A stretch of DNA of 64,000 nt. Source: Lepus europaeus (taxonomy: Eukaryota; Chordata; Mammalia; Lagomorpha; Leporidae). Shown here piece after piece: positions 46,445-57,148 of this stretch. The stretch's first letter is position 1. The number at the start of each line of letters is the position of its first letter. Under the pieces are notes generated by a model. The model had not been told where the DNA came from. It made no database searches and worked only from the letters and a program-made list of their open reading frames with translations. The position numbers were made by a program, and so were the translations under genes. The stretch lies in the NCBI RefSeq assembly GCF_033115175.1, contig NC_084831.1:42936002-43000001 (forward strand), given 5' to 3'.

Positions 46445-46721
46445 TGATAGAGTTACAGAGAGAAGAGAGACGGATAGAGATCTTCCAACGGCTGGGCCCC
46501 ATGGCCAGGGTTGGACCAGGCCAAACCAGGATCCTGGAGCTTCTTCCAGTTCCCTCATGTGGGTGCAGAGGCCCAGGGGCTTGAGCTATCTTCCACTGCT
46601 TTCTCGGGCACATTAGCAGGAAGTTGGATCAGAAGTGGAGAAGCCAGTACTCGAACCAGCGCCTGTATGGGATGCTGATGCTGTAGGGCACAGCTTAACT
46701 CTGTCCCACAGAGCCCATCCC
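46445..46721 (-). repeat. C-SINE, minus, tail lost
   Basis: Starts at 'gatagagttacagagaga' with no A/T tail and ends 'cacagagcccatccc'. It forms an inverted pair with the copy to its left. Confidence 0.87.
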
Positions 46722-46749
46722 TCATGATATTTATATGTATATATTATAT

Positions 46750-47073
46750 TTTAAAGATTTGTGTGTTTATTTGAAAGGCAGAGTTACAGAGGGGCAGAGA
46801 CACAGAGAGAGAGGTCTTCCATCTGCTGGTTCACTTCCCAAATAGCTGCAACAGCTGGAGCTGCACTGATCTGAAGACAGGAGCCAGGAGTCTTCTCCAG
46901 GTCTCCTATGTGGGTGCAGGGGCCCAAGGACTTGGACCATCCTTCACTGCCCTCCCAGGCCATAGCAGAGAGCTGGACTGGAAGTGGAGCTGCTGGGACT
47001 TGAACGGGTACCAATATGGGATGCTGGCACTGCAGGCGGTGGCTTTTACCTGCTATGCCATAGCGCCAGCCCC
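46750..47073 (-). repeat. C-SINE, minus
   Basis: Full reverse copy ending 'catagcgccagcccc'. Confidence 0.93.
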
Positions 47074-47872
47074 TCTCATGTTCTATTTTTAAAGAGTACT
47101 GGCCAGAAGCTCTGTAGAATTTCTCTATTTGGACTATATTTACATATTCTTGATTTTTTGGACAGAGGGCAAGAATATTACCTACATGATGTTGTGTTTT
47201 TCTCAGCACATCTTATACAGAGAACCGTGATATCACCTAGCCAACTATCAATTGTGCCCACTTGGATCCATTGGTTAGGGTGGTATCTGCCAGGTTTCTT
47301 CACTGTGAAGTTGCATTTTTTCCTATGTAAGTAATGAGTAATCTATGGATTACTTTGACACTGTGTAAACATCCTGTTCCTTTGCAAACTTTTGCTCAAT
47401 TGCCCCAGCTTTCACTGATAATTCTTGTCTGATCAATTAGTGGCAATCTGATCAATAGTGGCAAAATGGTGACTTCTCAAACTGTATCATTCCATTTAGA
47501 TTGTTTAGTTGACATTCTACGTAAGCAAGATCTTCCCCTTTCCTCTTTTTTATTTACAAATTATTTATTGTCAGCAGTGTAAATTAAGTGATCCTATCTT
47601 ATTTTGTAAGAGACAATCCTTCACTGTCATTATATATATACATATGTATATATATATGTATTTTATAAATATATATATTTAACATTCAGTTTGTCACAAC
47701 TTTGGCTAATGAAATCCTCTTCCAGCTGAGACCTTTGTCCTTTGACATACCCCCATTATTTATTTATATATTTTAGCTCTTCCTTGTTTTCTGGTGTAAA
47801 ATGTCCCAGGCTCATGTTGTAGTTCTGGAAATAAGCCATTTATCCAAAGAGCTCTCCCTCCTTTTACAAAAA
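47074..47872. other. non-repetitive stretch with AT run; possible old L1/L2
   Basis: Contains 'ggcaatctgatcaatagtgg' local repeats and a TATA-rich run at about 47628-47695. No gene seen. Parts resemble antisense L1 3' sequence, weakly. Confidence 0.45.
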
Positions 47873-48172
47873 AAGTTAAATATTAATATATTTACTTGAA
47901 AGGCAGAGTTACAGAAAGAGAGAGGGTGAGACACACAGAGAGAATCTTCCATCTGCTGGCTCACTTGCCAGGCATAGGCCAGGCCAGAGCAACACCTAGA
48001 AACTCCATCCAGGTCTCTCACATGGGTGGCAGGAGCCCACATATTTGGGTCATCATCCACTGCCTCCTAGGTGCATCAGCCAGAAAGTGGGTCAGAAGTT
48101 CAGAGCAGCCAGAACTCAGACTAGGCATCTCAAGCTGTGGCCTAACTTGCTGTGCCGCATTCCCACCTGCCC
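47873..48172 (-). repeat. C-SINE, minus, old
   Basis: 'atatttacttgaaaggcaga' to a degraded head 'tgccgcattcccacctg'. Confidence 0.82.
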
Positions 48173-48536
48173 TGAGCTCCCCTTCCTGTAGGGAATAGAC
48201 TTAGAATCCAAGATCTGAGTACCAGCTCTGCTCAGAGCTGCTAGTGTGTACTTGTTTCTAGGCCTTTTTAGTAAACAAACCTGAAGCGTGGAGATGACAA
48301 TTTAATTTCGCTCAACTATTTTAACCGTGAACTCGTTACTGGGATCTCATCTCCAGTTGAAGACCACAGGATGCTTCCTCCTATTCTTTATTCCCAGCTC
48401 CCTTTTCCCACAGGGAGAGCTCTGGCTCCCAGCAACATCAGTGTCTTCAATCACTCAGTGTTATGACACACACAAAATAGTTTCAGAAATTGTTATATTC
48501 ATCCCATTACCAAAACCAGCCTCCTAAATAGGGTTC
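48173..48536. other. non-repetitive stretch
   Basis: No recognised repeat or gene; possibly a weak MIR at 48195-48300. Confidence 0.45.
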
Positions 48537-48552
48537 AAGATTTGCAGTGTTG

Positions 48553-48884
48553 GCCGGCGCCGTGGCTTAACAGGCTAATCCTCTGCCTTGCGGCGCCGGC
48601 ACACTGGGTTCTAGTCCCGGTTGGGGCGCCGGATTCTATCCCGGTTGCCCCTCTTCCAGGCCAGCTCTCTGCTATGGCCCGGGAAGGCAGTGGAGGATGA
48701 CCCAAGTGCTTGGGCCTTGCACCCGCATGGGAAACCAGGAGAAGCACCTGGCTCCTGCCTTCGGATCAGCGCGATGCGCCAGCCACAGCGGCCATTGGAA
48801 GGTGAACCAATGGCAAAAAGGAAGACCTTTCTCTCTGTCTCTCTCTCTCTCACTATCCACTCTGCCTGTCAAAAAAAAAAAAAA
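48553..48884 (+). repeat. young C-SINE, plus
   Basis: Perfect 16-bp duplication AAGATTTGCAGTGTTG (48537-48552 and 48885-48900). Confidence 0.97.
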
Positions 48885-49029
48885 AAGATTTGCAGTGTTG
48901 TTGTGTGTTTAATCTAAAGGTACATATGCAAAGTACTGTGTTCAAAAGTACTTGGCTTAGCTTTTCCCCCTGGCTTAGCTTTTCCCCCCTCAGAGTGGTT
49001 ATATTACTTACTTAAACATAGTTAGAGTC

Positions 49030-49356
49030 TTTTTTTTTTTTTTTTTTTGGACAGGCAGAGTGGACAGTGAGAGAGAGACAGACAGAGAGAAAGGTCTTCC
49101 TTTGCCGTTGGTTCACCCCGCAACGGCCGGCGCATCGCGTTGATCCGAAGGCAGGAGCCAGGTGCTTCTCCTGGTCTCCCATGGGGTGCAAGGCCCAAGC
49201 TCTTGGGCCATCCTCTACTGCACTCCCGGGCCATAGCAGAGAGCTGGCCTGGAAGAGGGGCAACCGGGACAGAATCTGGCGCCCCGACCGGAAATAGAAC
49301 CCGGTGTGCCGGCGCCGCTAGGCAGAGGATTAGCCTGTTGAGCCACAGCGCCGGCC
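49030..49356 (-). repeat. young C-SINE, minus
   Basis: Young-type copy with a T-run and intact head. TAGAGTC flanks both sides. A small internal deletion shortens the 'ggccgcagcggc' segment. Confidence 0.95.
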
Positions 49357-49386
49357 TAGAGTCATTTTTTTAAAGATTTATTTATT

Positions 49387-49658
49387 GAGGCCAGTGCTGT
49401 GGCATAGCGGGCAAAGCCACTGACTGCAGTGCCTACATCCCATATGGGCACTGGTTTGAAACCCAGCTGCTCCACTTCTGATCCAGCTCTCCACTATGGC
49501 CTGGGAAAGCAATGGAAGATGACCCAAGTCCTTGGTTCCCTGCACCCATGTGGGAGACCTAGAATAAGCTTCTGACTCCCAACTCCTGGCTCCTGGCTTC
49601 GGATCAGTGCAGCTCCGGTCATTGCAGCCATCTGGGGAGTGAACCAGCAGATGGAAGA

Positions 49659-49697
<39 letters not shown>

Positions 49698-49745
49698 GCC
49701 TCTCTGTAACTCTACCTTTCAAATAGAAAAGTAAATTTTTTAAAA
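49387..49745 (+). repeat. C-SINE, plus
   Basis: Full copy inserted within TTTAAAGATTTATTTATT-type sequence, apparently the tail of a minus SINE. It has a duplicated 'ctcctggctcctgg' area and a (CT)n run at about 49665-49692. Confidence 0.9.
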
Positions 49746-49825
49746 AATTATTTATTTATTTTAAATATTTTTATTTTTAAAGACATTTATTTTAAAGATT
49801 TGTTTATTATTTTTAAAATATTTCT

Positions 49826-50153
49826 TTTTTAAAAGATGTACTTATCTACTTGAATGGCAGTGTTACAGAGAGGCAGAGGCAGAGAGAGAGAGAGGAAGAA
49901 AGGTCTTCCATCTCCATCCTCTGGTTCACTCCTCAGATGGCTGCAACAGCTGGAGCTATGCTGATCTGAAGCCATTTCCGGGTGTCTCATGTGGGTGCAG
50001 GAGCCCAAAGTCTTGGGCCATTTTCCACTGCCTTCCCAGGCCATAGCAGAGAGCTAGATCAGAAGTGGAGCAGCCAGAACTCAAACCAGCGCCCATGTGG
50101 GATGTCGGCACTGCAGGCAGCAGCTTTACCTGCTATACCATGGCGCCGACTCC
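49826..50153 (-). repeat. C-SINE, minus
   Basis: Full reverse copy preceded by about 80 bp of repeated ATTTATTTTAAA-like tail sequence; ends 'catggcgccgactcc'. Confidence 0.9.
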
Positions 50154-50272
50154 AAGGCACAATAGCAAGGAACAGGATGGAAAGCAGAGCAGCCGGGACT
50201 GGATCCTGTGCTCATATCGGATGCTGGCATTGCAGGAGGCAGCTTAACCCACTGTGCCACAATGCCGGGCCC
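50154..50272 (-). repeat. C-SINE head fragment, minus
   Basis: Only the 5' third of a second reverse copy: 'gcagagcagccgggactgga' to 'cacaatgccgggcccc'. Confidence 0.85.
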
Positions 50273-50308
50273 CAAATTTTCTTTTTCAATATGTAAAAAT
50301 TAACATTA

Positions 50309-50610
50309 TTGGGCCCGTGTTGTAGCATAGCAGGTTGGGCTGCCACCTGTAATGCCAGCACCCAATATGTGCACCAGTTCACATCCCAGCTATTACACTT
50401 CCTATCTAGCTCTCTGCTAATGATCTGAGAAAGCAGCAGAAGATGGTCCAAGTACTTGGGAGACCCAGATGAAGCTCCTGACTTCAACCTGGCCCAGTTC
50501 TGGTCATTGCAGCCATTTAGGGAATGAACCAGCAGATGGAAAATGTCTCTGTCTCTCCTTCTCTTTGTAACTCTGCCTTTTAAATAAAATAAATACATCT
50601 TCTAAAGAAA
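50309..50610 (+). repeat. C-SINE, plus
   Basis: Diverged copy starting 'ttgggcccgtgttgtagca' with tail 'taaataaaataaatac'. Confidence 0.9.
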
Positions 50611-50837
50611 AAACTTATCGTTGTCCTAAAATACCAATCCATACAAAAATAATGTGGAATGCTTCGCAGATCTGTGTGTCATCTATGTTGTAGGAGTTAT
50701 GCCAATTTTGTCTGTATTATTCCAATTTTAGTATATGTGCTGTCAAAGCAAGCACATCTCTGATTCATTCTTCAACCCATTTGATTCCTACTTAGGCCCC
50801 TCACTGCACTGAAACTATTGCTTAAAACTACTCATCA

Positions 50838-51164
50838 GGGGCCGGCGCCATGGCTCACTTGGTTAATCCTCTGCCTGCGGCGCCAGCATCCCACATGGGG
50901 GCTGGGTTCTAGTCCCGGTTGCTCCTCTTCCAGTCCAGCTCTCTGCTGAGGCCCAGGAGTGCAGTGGAGGATGGCCCAGGTGCTTGGGCCCTGCACCCGC
51001 ATGGGAGACCAGGAGGAAGCACCTGGCTCCAGGCTTCGGATTGGCGCAGCACCGGCCATAGTGGCCATTTTGGGGTGAACCAATGGAAGGAAGACCTTTC
51101 TCTCTGTCTCTCCATCTCACTGTCTGTAACTCTACTTCTCAAATAAATAAATTAAAAAAAAAAA
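50838..51164 (+). repeat. C-SINE, plus
   Basis: Well-preserved copy; perfect 14-bp duplication AAAACTACTCATCA (50824-50837 and 51165-51178). Confidence 0.96.
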
Positions 51165-51859
51165 AAAACTACTCATCAATGACCAATATTTTTCTGTCCT
51201 TGTCTTATGTGACTTTCCCATACTCGGCTGACCTCTCTGATTTTCTGGAAACACTTTCCCGTCCTGGTTTTGGTGATACCTGCTCCTCTGGTTGTGTTGT
51301 CTCTTTGCAGCCTCTCTTCCTTCTCCGTGGCTATTCGACCCCCGCAAGTTTGCCATTCCTCCGTACCCTTCCTTTTTCTCCGTATGCTCCCTTCCTAGCT
51401 TTCAGCTATTTCTATGGCTTCCAAACTTGTGTCTTCATCCCAGACTTTTCTCTGGTCTCCAGCTGCCTAATTGACATCCTCTTGGATATCTCACAGACAT
51501 CTCAGGTTCAACGTGTCTAAAATAGAACTTGTAATTTCCCTGCCAAACCTGCTCTCCCAGGCTCTTCCTCTCAGTTTACTGCTCTTGCCACAAGTCTAGA
51601 AGTCATTCTTGATTTCTTTCTCCATTTTTTCCAACTAAAATGTCCCCAATCCATCTGCAAAATAGGAACATTTTACCTCCAAATTTATGCCAAGTGAGTC
51701 CATTTCTCTCTGTCTCCAGCACCTCCCCTTCACTCATCATCTCCACCCAGACTGCTCACGAGCCTCTTAAGTGGCCTTCCCCTCAGCCATTCTCTCCGCT
51801 CCCCCTTTCATCCCCACACATGTATTCTCCACACAGTAGCCACCAATGACCTTCTTAAG

Positions 51860-52030
51860 AACAAAATAATAATACATTTATTGCATGTCTATTGTGTGCA
51901 GGAACTACTTTAAGCACTTAATTAAAATCTTCACAACTCTGTGAGGTAAAACCCAAATCTACCTCAATTTTATAGAGAGGGAAATTGGGCACAAAGAGAT
52001 TGAGTCATCCAAAATTATATAACTAGTAAG
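51860..52030 (-). repeat. MIR in L2
   Basis: 'gcatgtctattgtgtgcagg', 'cacaactctgtgaggtaaaa' and 'actagtaagtggtggaactt' follow MIR order. Confidence 0.7.
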
Positions 52031-52051
52031 TGGTGGAACTTAGGTTTAGGG

Positions 52052-52378
52052 GGGCCGGCATTGTGGCCTAGTAGGTAAAGCTGCCACCGCAATGCTAGAA
52101 TCCCATATGGGCACCGGTTCAAGTCCTGGCTGTCTGCTTCTGATCCATCTAATGGCCTGAGAAAAGCAGTGAAAGATGGCCCAAGTGTTTGGGCCCCTCC
52201 ACTCACATGGGAGACCCAGAAGAAACTTCTGGCTCCTGGCTTCAGCCTGGCCCAGCTCTAGTCATTGTGGCCATCTAGGGAGTGAACAACAGATGGAAGA
52301 TTTCTCTCTCTGTCTCTCCCTCTCTTTCTGTAACTCTGACTTTCAAATAAATAAATCTTAAAAAAAAAAAAAAAGAAG
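52052..52378 (+). repeat. C-SINE, plus
   Basis: Full copy; flanks AACTTAGGTTTAGG and AATTTAGGTTTGG. The A-tail runs into (GAA)n. Confidence 0.93.
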
Positions 52379-52772
52379 AAGAAGAAGAATTTAGGTTTGG
52401 AACTGGACTGACTCCTTAGCCTTTATGCTTATCTACCACACTGTACAGGATTATGTCACCACCCAGCCTCAAATACTTTGATGACTTCTCACTGCCCTGG
52501 GACTAAACTCCCAACTCCTTACTGAAGGGGAGCTTACCATGTGCTCATCCTGCCTCCTTTTCCTCTGCCCCATCCTCTCCTGCCCCCTCGCCCACTTTTG
52601 TTGAAAATGATGAACTCTTTCCTGTTGACAGCCATTACCTCTTCTCTACCTCAAATATTCTTTTCCCTGAACTTCATGTGACTGATTCCTTCCTTCTTCA
52701 GGTCTCATTTTAATTTTGTTTACAAAGAAACTTTCCCTCCCATATTATTTCATATTTTACCCCAAGGAATAC

Positions 52773-53107
52773 ATTTTTAAAAATTCATTTATTTATTTAT
52801 TTTCATTGCTTAATTTGAAATGCAGAAGACACATGGAAAAATATCTTCCATCCATTGATTCATTCGTCAAATGCTCACAACAGCCAGAGCTGGGCCAGTC
52901 TGAAGCCAGGGTCCCAGAACTCCATTCAAGTCTCCATGTGGATGGCAGGGACCCAAGTACTCCAGTCATCACCTGCTACCTCCTGGGAAGCACTTTGACA
53001 TGAAACTGAAATAGGAATCAGAGGAGCCAGGACTCAAACCAGGTGCTCCTATGTGGACTGTGGGCATCCCAAGCAGCAACATGACCACTGCACCACCCAC
53101 CCACCCC
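52773..53107 (-). repeat. old C-SINE variant, minus
   Basis: Diverged reverse copy with TTTATTTATTTATT tail and head ending 'ccacccacccaccccc'. Confidence 0.8.
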
Positions 53108-53530
53108 CATGCTACTGCTTAAGTGGATCCCTTCCTGGCATGTTCTATCTCAGTCCCATATTTATTTGCTTTCCTTAGGCCTTAAACCAATTTGCAGTTA
53201 TTTATTTCTTTGTTCACTTGCCTGTTTCCCACTAAAATGAAGTGCTCTGAAGATGGAGGCTGTGTCCATACTTAGTGGCAGGAAGTTTCCAATTCATTGG
53301 AGGAACTCTAGAACTATCTGGTATAAACACATATTACCTTTTTCTACTTGGCACCTTCCATTTATTCCTTATTCCTGTCTCCTCATCACTTTGATGTGTC
53401 ACAGCCCAAATGTGTCTCCTCTCAACCATACCCTTACATGACCTCATGGCTTATCTCTTTACAACCTGTTAGTCATAGTTTTTATTACTGCTAATTGCCT
53501 CAGTCACTTCATGTTTCACCATTCAGATTC

Positions 53531-53732
53531 CAGGGAGAGAAACACTGATTTATATACTTTTTTTTTTTTTTTTGAATCAGACTACGTGTGTCATTACCAG
53601 TGAGCTCACGGGCTGCTTGCCTTGGGGGTCTTGTTCACAGTCCTAGTCCATGTAGCTGTGTTAAGACAAGGCATGGATGGAGATGGTCTGCACAATGCTG
53701 GCTTCCACAGGATGAGGATTTAGAAGACACAG
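53531..53732. other. T-run and unassigned sequence
   Basis: A T-run at 53559-53575 followed by sequence I do not recognise. Confidence 0.4.
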
Positions 53733-53956
53733 CAGAGCTGGCGCTGTGGCCTAGTGGGTAAAGCCACCTCCTGCAGTGCCAGCATCCCATATGGGCGCTG
53801 GTTTGTGTCCCGGTTGCTCCACTTCCAATCCAGTCTTCTGCTATGGCCTAGGAGAGCAGTAGAAGATGGCCCAAGTCCTTGGGCCTCTGCACTCATGTGG
53901 GAGACCTGGAAGAAGCTCCTGGCTTCGGGTCAGCGCAGCTCCAGCCATTGCAGCCA
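53733..53956 (+). repeat. C-SINE, plus, 3'-truncated
   Basis: Head to 'ccagccattgcagcca' is kept; the CT-rich part and tail are missing. Confidence 0.88.
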
Positions 53957-54066
53957 GCAACTGTCCCCAAGCCCTCACATTTACACAGCATTTCTAAACC
54001 TGCAGAAAGGGTGTTTGCACCAACCTGCATTTATACCTCCAGCAACATGTGAGTTAAAGAATAATA

Positions 54067-54178
54067 ATGCAGGTACATTAATGGAAGCAGAGCTGGGACT
54101 TGATCCCAGGCGCTTCAGTATGGGATGTAGGTGTCCAAAGCAGCAGCTTAAACTGCTGCACCACGAAGCTTGTCCCTG
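54067..54178 (-). repeat. old C-SINE head fragment, minus
   Basis: 'gagctgggacttgatcccag' to 'ccacgaagcttgtccc'. Confidence 0.7.
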
Positions 54179-54309
54179 CATGGGCTCCTTTCTACGTATC
54201 TTGCTGCCTCATTTCCTTCCTAGGACTGTCTTTTTAAATCACTGTAAGGGCAAGTGTTTGAATTTCCAGTGAAAAGTTCTTAAGGAGCGTGAGGATAATT
54301 GAAATTTCC

Positions 54310-54570
54310 TACCAGGCACTGCTGTAGATGAGTTGCCTAGGCTCTGAACTCTTCATATACTGTATCAAGAGCCTGAGTGTTTATGGAGCACTTCTCATAT
54401 GCCAGGCACTCTGTTTTACACGTGCTCCCCCAACTCAACCTCCTGACATTTGTATGAAGTAGATATTATTATAGTTGCCACTTTATAGATCAGGTTAAGA
54501 GTGCCAGAATCTTAATTTAGGTCTTTCTGATTCTGAAGACCATTCTTTCACTACACTAGACCATCTCTCT
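54310..54570 (-). repeat. MIR
   Basis: 'tttatggagcacttctcata', 'gccaggcactctgttttaca' and 'ccactttatagatcaggtta' follow MIR/L2-end order. Confidence 0.65.
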
Positions 54571-54655
54571 TTTGTTGATTAACTTTATCAAATTACTTAA
54601 AAAAATTTTTTAGAGCAGAGCCAGGATTTGAACTCATGGCTTTCTGCTTTCTTTC

Positions 54656-54990
54656 TTTTTTTTTTTTAAAGATTTATTTTATTTATTTGAAGGACAGAGT
54701 TACAGAGAGAGGCAGAGACAGAGAGAGAGAGGTCTTCCATTCACTAGTTTACTCCCCAGATGGCCGCAACGGCCGGAGCTGTGCCAATCCAAAGCCAAGA
54801 GCTAGGAGCTTCTTCCATGTCTCCCACATGGGTGCTGGGGCCCAAGAACTTGGGCCATCTTCTACTGCTATCCCAGGCCATAGTAGAGAGATGGATCAGA
54901 AGAGGAGCAGCTGGGACTAGAACCGGTGCCCATATGGGATGCTGGAGCTTCATGCCAGGGTTTTAACCCACTGTGCCACAGTGCAGGCCC
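54656..54990 (-). repeat. C-SINE, minus
   Basis: Full reverse copy; TCTGCTTTCTTT lies on both sides. Confidence 0.95.
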
Positions 54991-54997
54991 CTCTGCT

Positions 54998-55172
54998 TTC
55001 TTTTATTTATTTATTTATTTATTTGCGAGGTAGAGTTACAGACAGTGAGAGGAAGAGACAGAGAGAAAGGTCTTCCTTCTATTGGTTCACTCCCCAGTTG
55101 GCCGCAACAGCCAGAGCTGCGCCAATTCAAAGCCAGGAGCCAGGAGCTTCTTCCAAGTCTCCCAGGCGGGTA
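54998..55172 (-). repeat. C-SINE, minus, head-truncated
   Basis: The tail and middle are kept up to 'gtctcccaggcgggtatg'; the tRNA-like head is missing. Confidence 0.9.
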
Positions 55173-55193
55173 TGAATTTTAAAACTAGTAGAA

Positions 55194-55430
55194 GGGGCTG
55201 GCACCATGGCTCACTTGGTTAATCCTCTGCCTGCAGTGCCGGCATCCCTTATGGGCACCAGTTCTAGTCCCGGTTGCTCCTCTTCCAGTCCAGCTCTCTG
55301 CTGTGGCCCAGGAAGCAGTGGAGGATGGTCTAAGTGCTTGGGCACCTGCACCCACATGGGAGACCAGGAGGAAGCACCTGGCTCCTGGCTTTGGATTGGC
55401 ACAGCTCCAACCATAGCAGCCATTTGGGGG
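55194..55430 (+). repeat. C-SINE, plus, tail-truncated
   Basis: Head to 'ccatttgggggta' is kept. It follows a truncated minus copy, leaving an inverted, incomplete pair. Confidence 0.9.
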
Positions 55431-55439
55431 TAGATATGG

Positions 55440-55890
55440 TAGATATGGTGCATACTAGGCAGCAATCAGAAGCAAGGGGTTAGATGGATACACAGCAATG
55501 TGAATGTTTTAAAAAATACAGTGCTCAGTGAAAACTATGAAGAAACAATATGCCATTTACACAAATTAAAAATACACTCAGACAAAACAAAAATTCACAT
55601 TTTGTAGGAACATATGCAAAGAAAAACATATATTAAATGGAACTCAGCTGTCCATGTGGGGGAGGAAAGGGAATAAAAAGGGGAAAATGTGTGAAATTTA
55701 AAAGTGACACTATCACTGATCAGACATGGTGAAGTGCCATGTACTAAGGCATGTGATTAACTATAAACCCTGTGCACCCAAGTCAAATCAAACTAATCAA
55801 CAAACGACCATAAAACTGGAAGGAAATACAATGAATAGTACACAGCTGTCCCTGATTTTGGGATAATGAGAAATTTTTACTTTCTTTATA
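55440..55890 (+). mobile_element. probable L1 3' UTR remnant
   Basis: 'gatggatacacagcaatgtg', 'caatatgccatttacacaaa' and 'ggaggaaagggaataaaaag' resemble an old L1 3' UTR. Family not certain. Confidence 0.45.
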
Positions 55891-55897
55891 ATACATA

Positions 55898-56010
55898 TGA
55901 AGTGCTTCAAAAAGTTCATGAAATTAAAAAGATAAATTTATTTTGGTGCAAAAAGAACTTGAAATCCATTCTAGCTTGTCATAATATTAATTTTCTATGA
56001 ACTTTTTGAA
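55898..56010 (+). mobile_element. short TIR element (MITE-like), copy 3
   Basis: About 110 bp with inverted ends CTTCAAAAAGTTCATG / TATGAACTTTTTGAAG. ACATATG occurs on both sides. The interior 'aaataaatttattttggtgc'-type sequence matches copies 1 and 2 in reverse. Short size, TIRs and no coding suggest a non-autonomous DNA transposon, perhaps mariner-like. Confidence 0.65.
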
Positions 56011-56724
56011 GATCCCACATATGCTGACTCCAAATGTTTTACACTGAACATCTGTTAATTCCAAAAATTTAATATAGAACCAGAATTTAAAAAAAAATCA
56101 TCTGGAGGAACATGGTTTGGTGGTAGGACAATAGTAGTCAAAGTCTATCTCCTGCAAGAACACTGAAACATTTTCTAAGTCTGAATGCAGACTGAGTGGG
56201 ACAATGCATTCATTTTTCCTTCGTAAAATTACCTTAACTTCTGAAATAATATTTGCACAACTGATCAAAATAAAATGCAAAAGGAAACAAAGACATGTGA
56301 GAGCAGCGGCTTTAAAAATACCCAAATGGATCCTTATTGTCCCAAAATTCTGCATGAAAATCAGTACCTTTACCTGATGATGCCAAACATTATTGGTAGA
56401 GCACACAGCTGACCCATCAGGGCAGACATGAGTAGTAAACAATGCCCATATCAGACTGGCATCCTCAAAATACAGTTGACCCCACACACTAGCCCTCTAG
56501 TTCCAAGACAAAAACGTGCTGTTTTTCACACAACAGACTTCCACCTTACAGATAGAAAGTCGAGTTTCCCAAACCAGAGGAAGGGTGGGAGCAGTTTTGC
56601 TGCCCTTTCCTGACCCCATCACCCCACTTCCTGTCATCTGGGTGCTCTGCTCTCTGATTCTGAAATTGACCCACAGATTACCTTCTCCATCAGACAGACT
56701 CTTAAGCATGTTTTAAAAGACTTT
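56011..56724. other. non-repetitive stretch with a 129-codon open frame
   Basis: No repeat recognised. A minus-strand frame at 56098-56487 is open for 129 codons with a hydrophobic segment (LCFLLHFILISCANII) and several cysteines, but it matches no family I know. It may be chance; no splice or promoter signal supports it. Confidence 0.35.
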
Positions 56725-57041
56725 TTTTTTTTTTTATTGAAAGAGTTACACACACAGAGACAGAGACAGAGACAGACAGAGAGATCTTCCATCTGTTGGC
56801 TCAGTCCCCAAATAGCCTCAATGGTCAGGGCTGGGCTAGGCTAAAGCCAGAAGCCAGGAGCTTCTTCCAGGTCTCCCACATGGGTGCTGGGGGCCAAGCA
56901 CTTGGGCCATCTTCCACTGTTTTTCCCAGGCTATTAGCAGGGAGCTGTATCGGAAGTGGAGCAGCTGAGTCCAAACCGGTGCCCATATGGGATGCTAGTG
57001 TCACAGGCAGCAGTTTTACCAACTATGCCACAACGCCAGCA
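56725..57041 (-). repeat. C-SINE, minus
   Basis: Full reverse copy ending 'ccacaacgccagc'. Confidence 0.93.
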
Positions 57042-57112
57042 TTTTTAAAGATCTGGCTCAGAGGTTATTTTCTTCAAGAATTTTCTTGAAACCACCGGCA
57101 CAGTTTTGCTTA

Positions 57113-57118
<6 letters not shown>

Positions 57119-57148
<30 letters not shown>

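Larger units (their letters stand above)
51200..53530 (+). mobile_element. ancient L2, sense, ORF2 3' part to 3' end
   Basis: L2-type phrases in sense order: 'ggatatctcacagacatctc', 'aaaatagaacttgtaatttc', 'gtctagaagtcattcttgat', 'gatgacttctcactgccctg', 'ccattacctcttctctacct', 'ccctgaacttcatgtgactg', 'ttgcctgtttcccactaaaa'. A MIR and two SINEs interrupt it. It is in the opposite orientation to the L2 at 39.4-43.1 kb. Confidence 0.7.

Noticed and set aside
47628-47695. TATA-rich segment as a promoter
   Set aside because: It is a simple AT repeat with no gene downstream.
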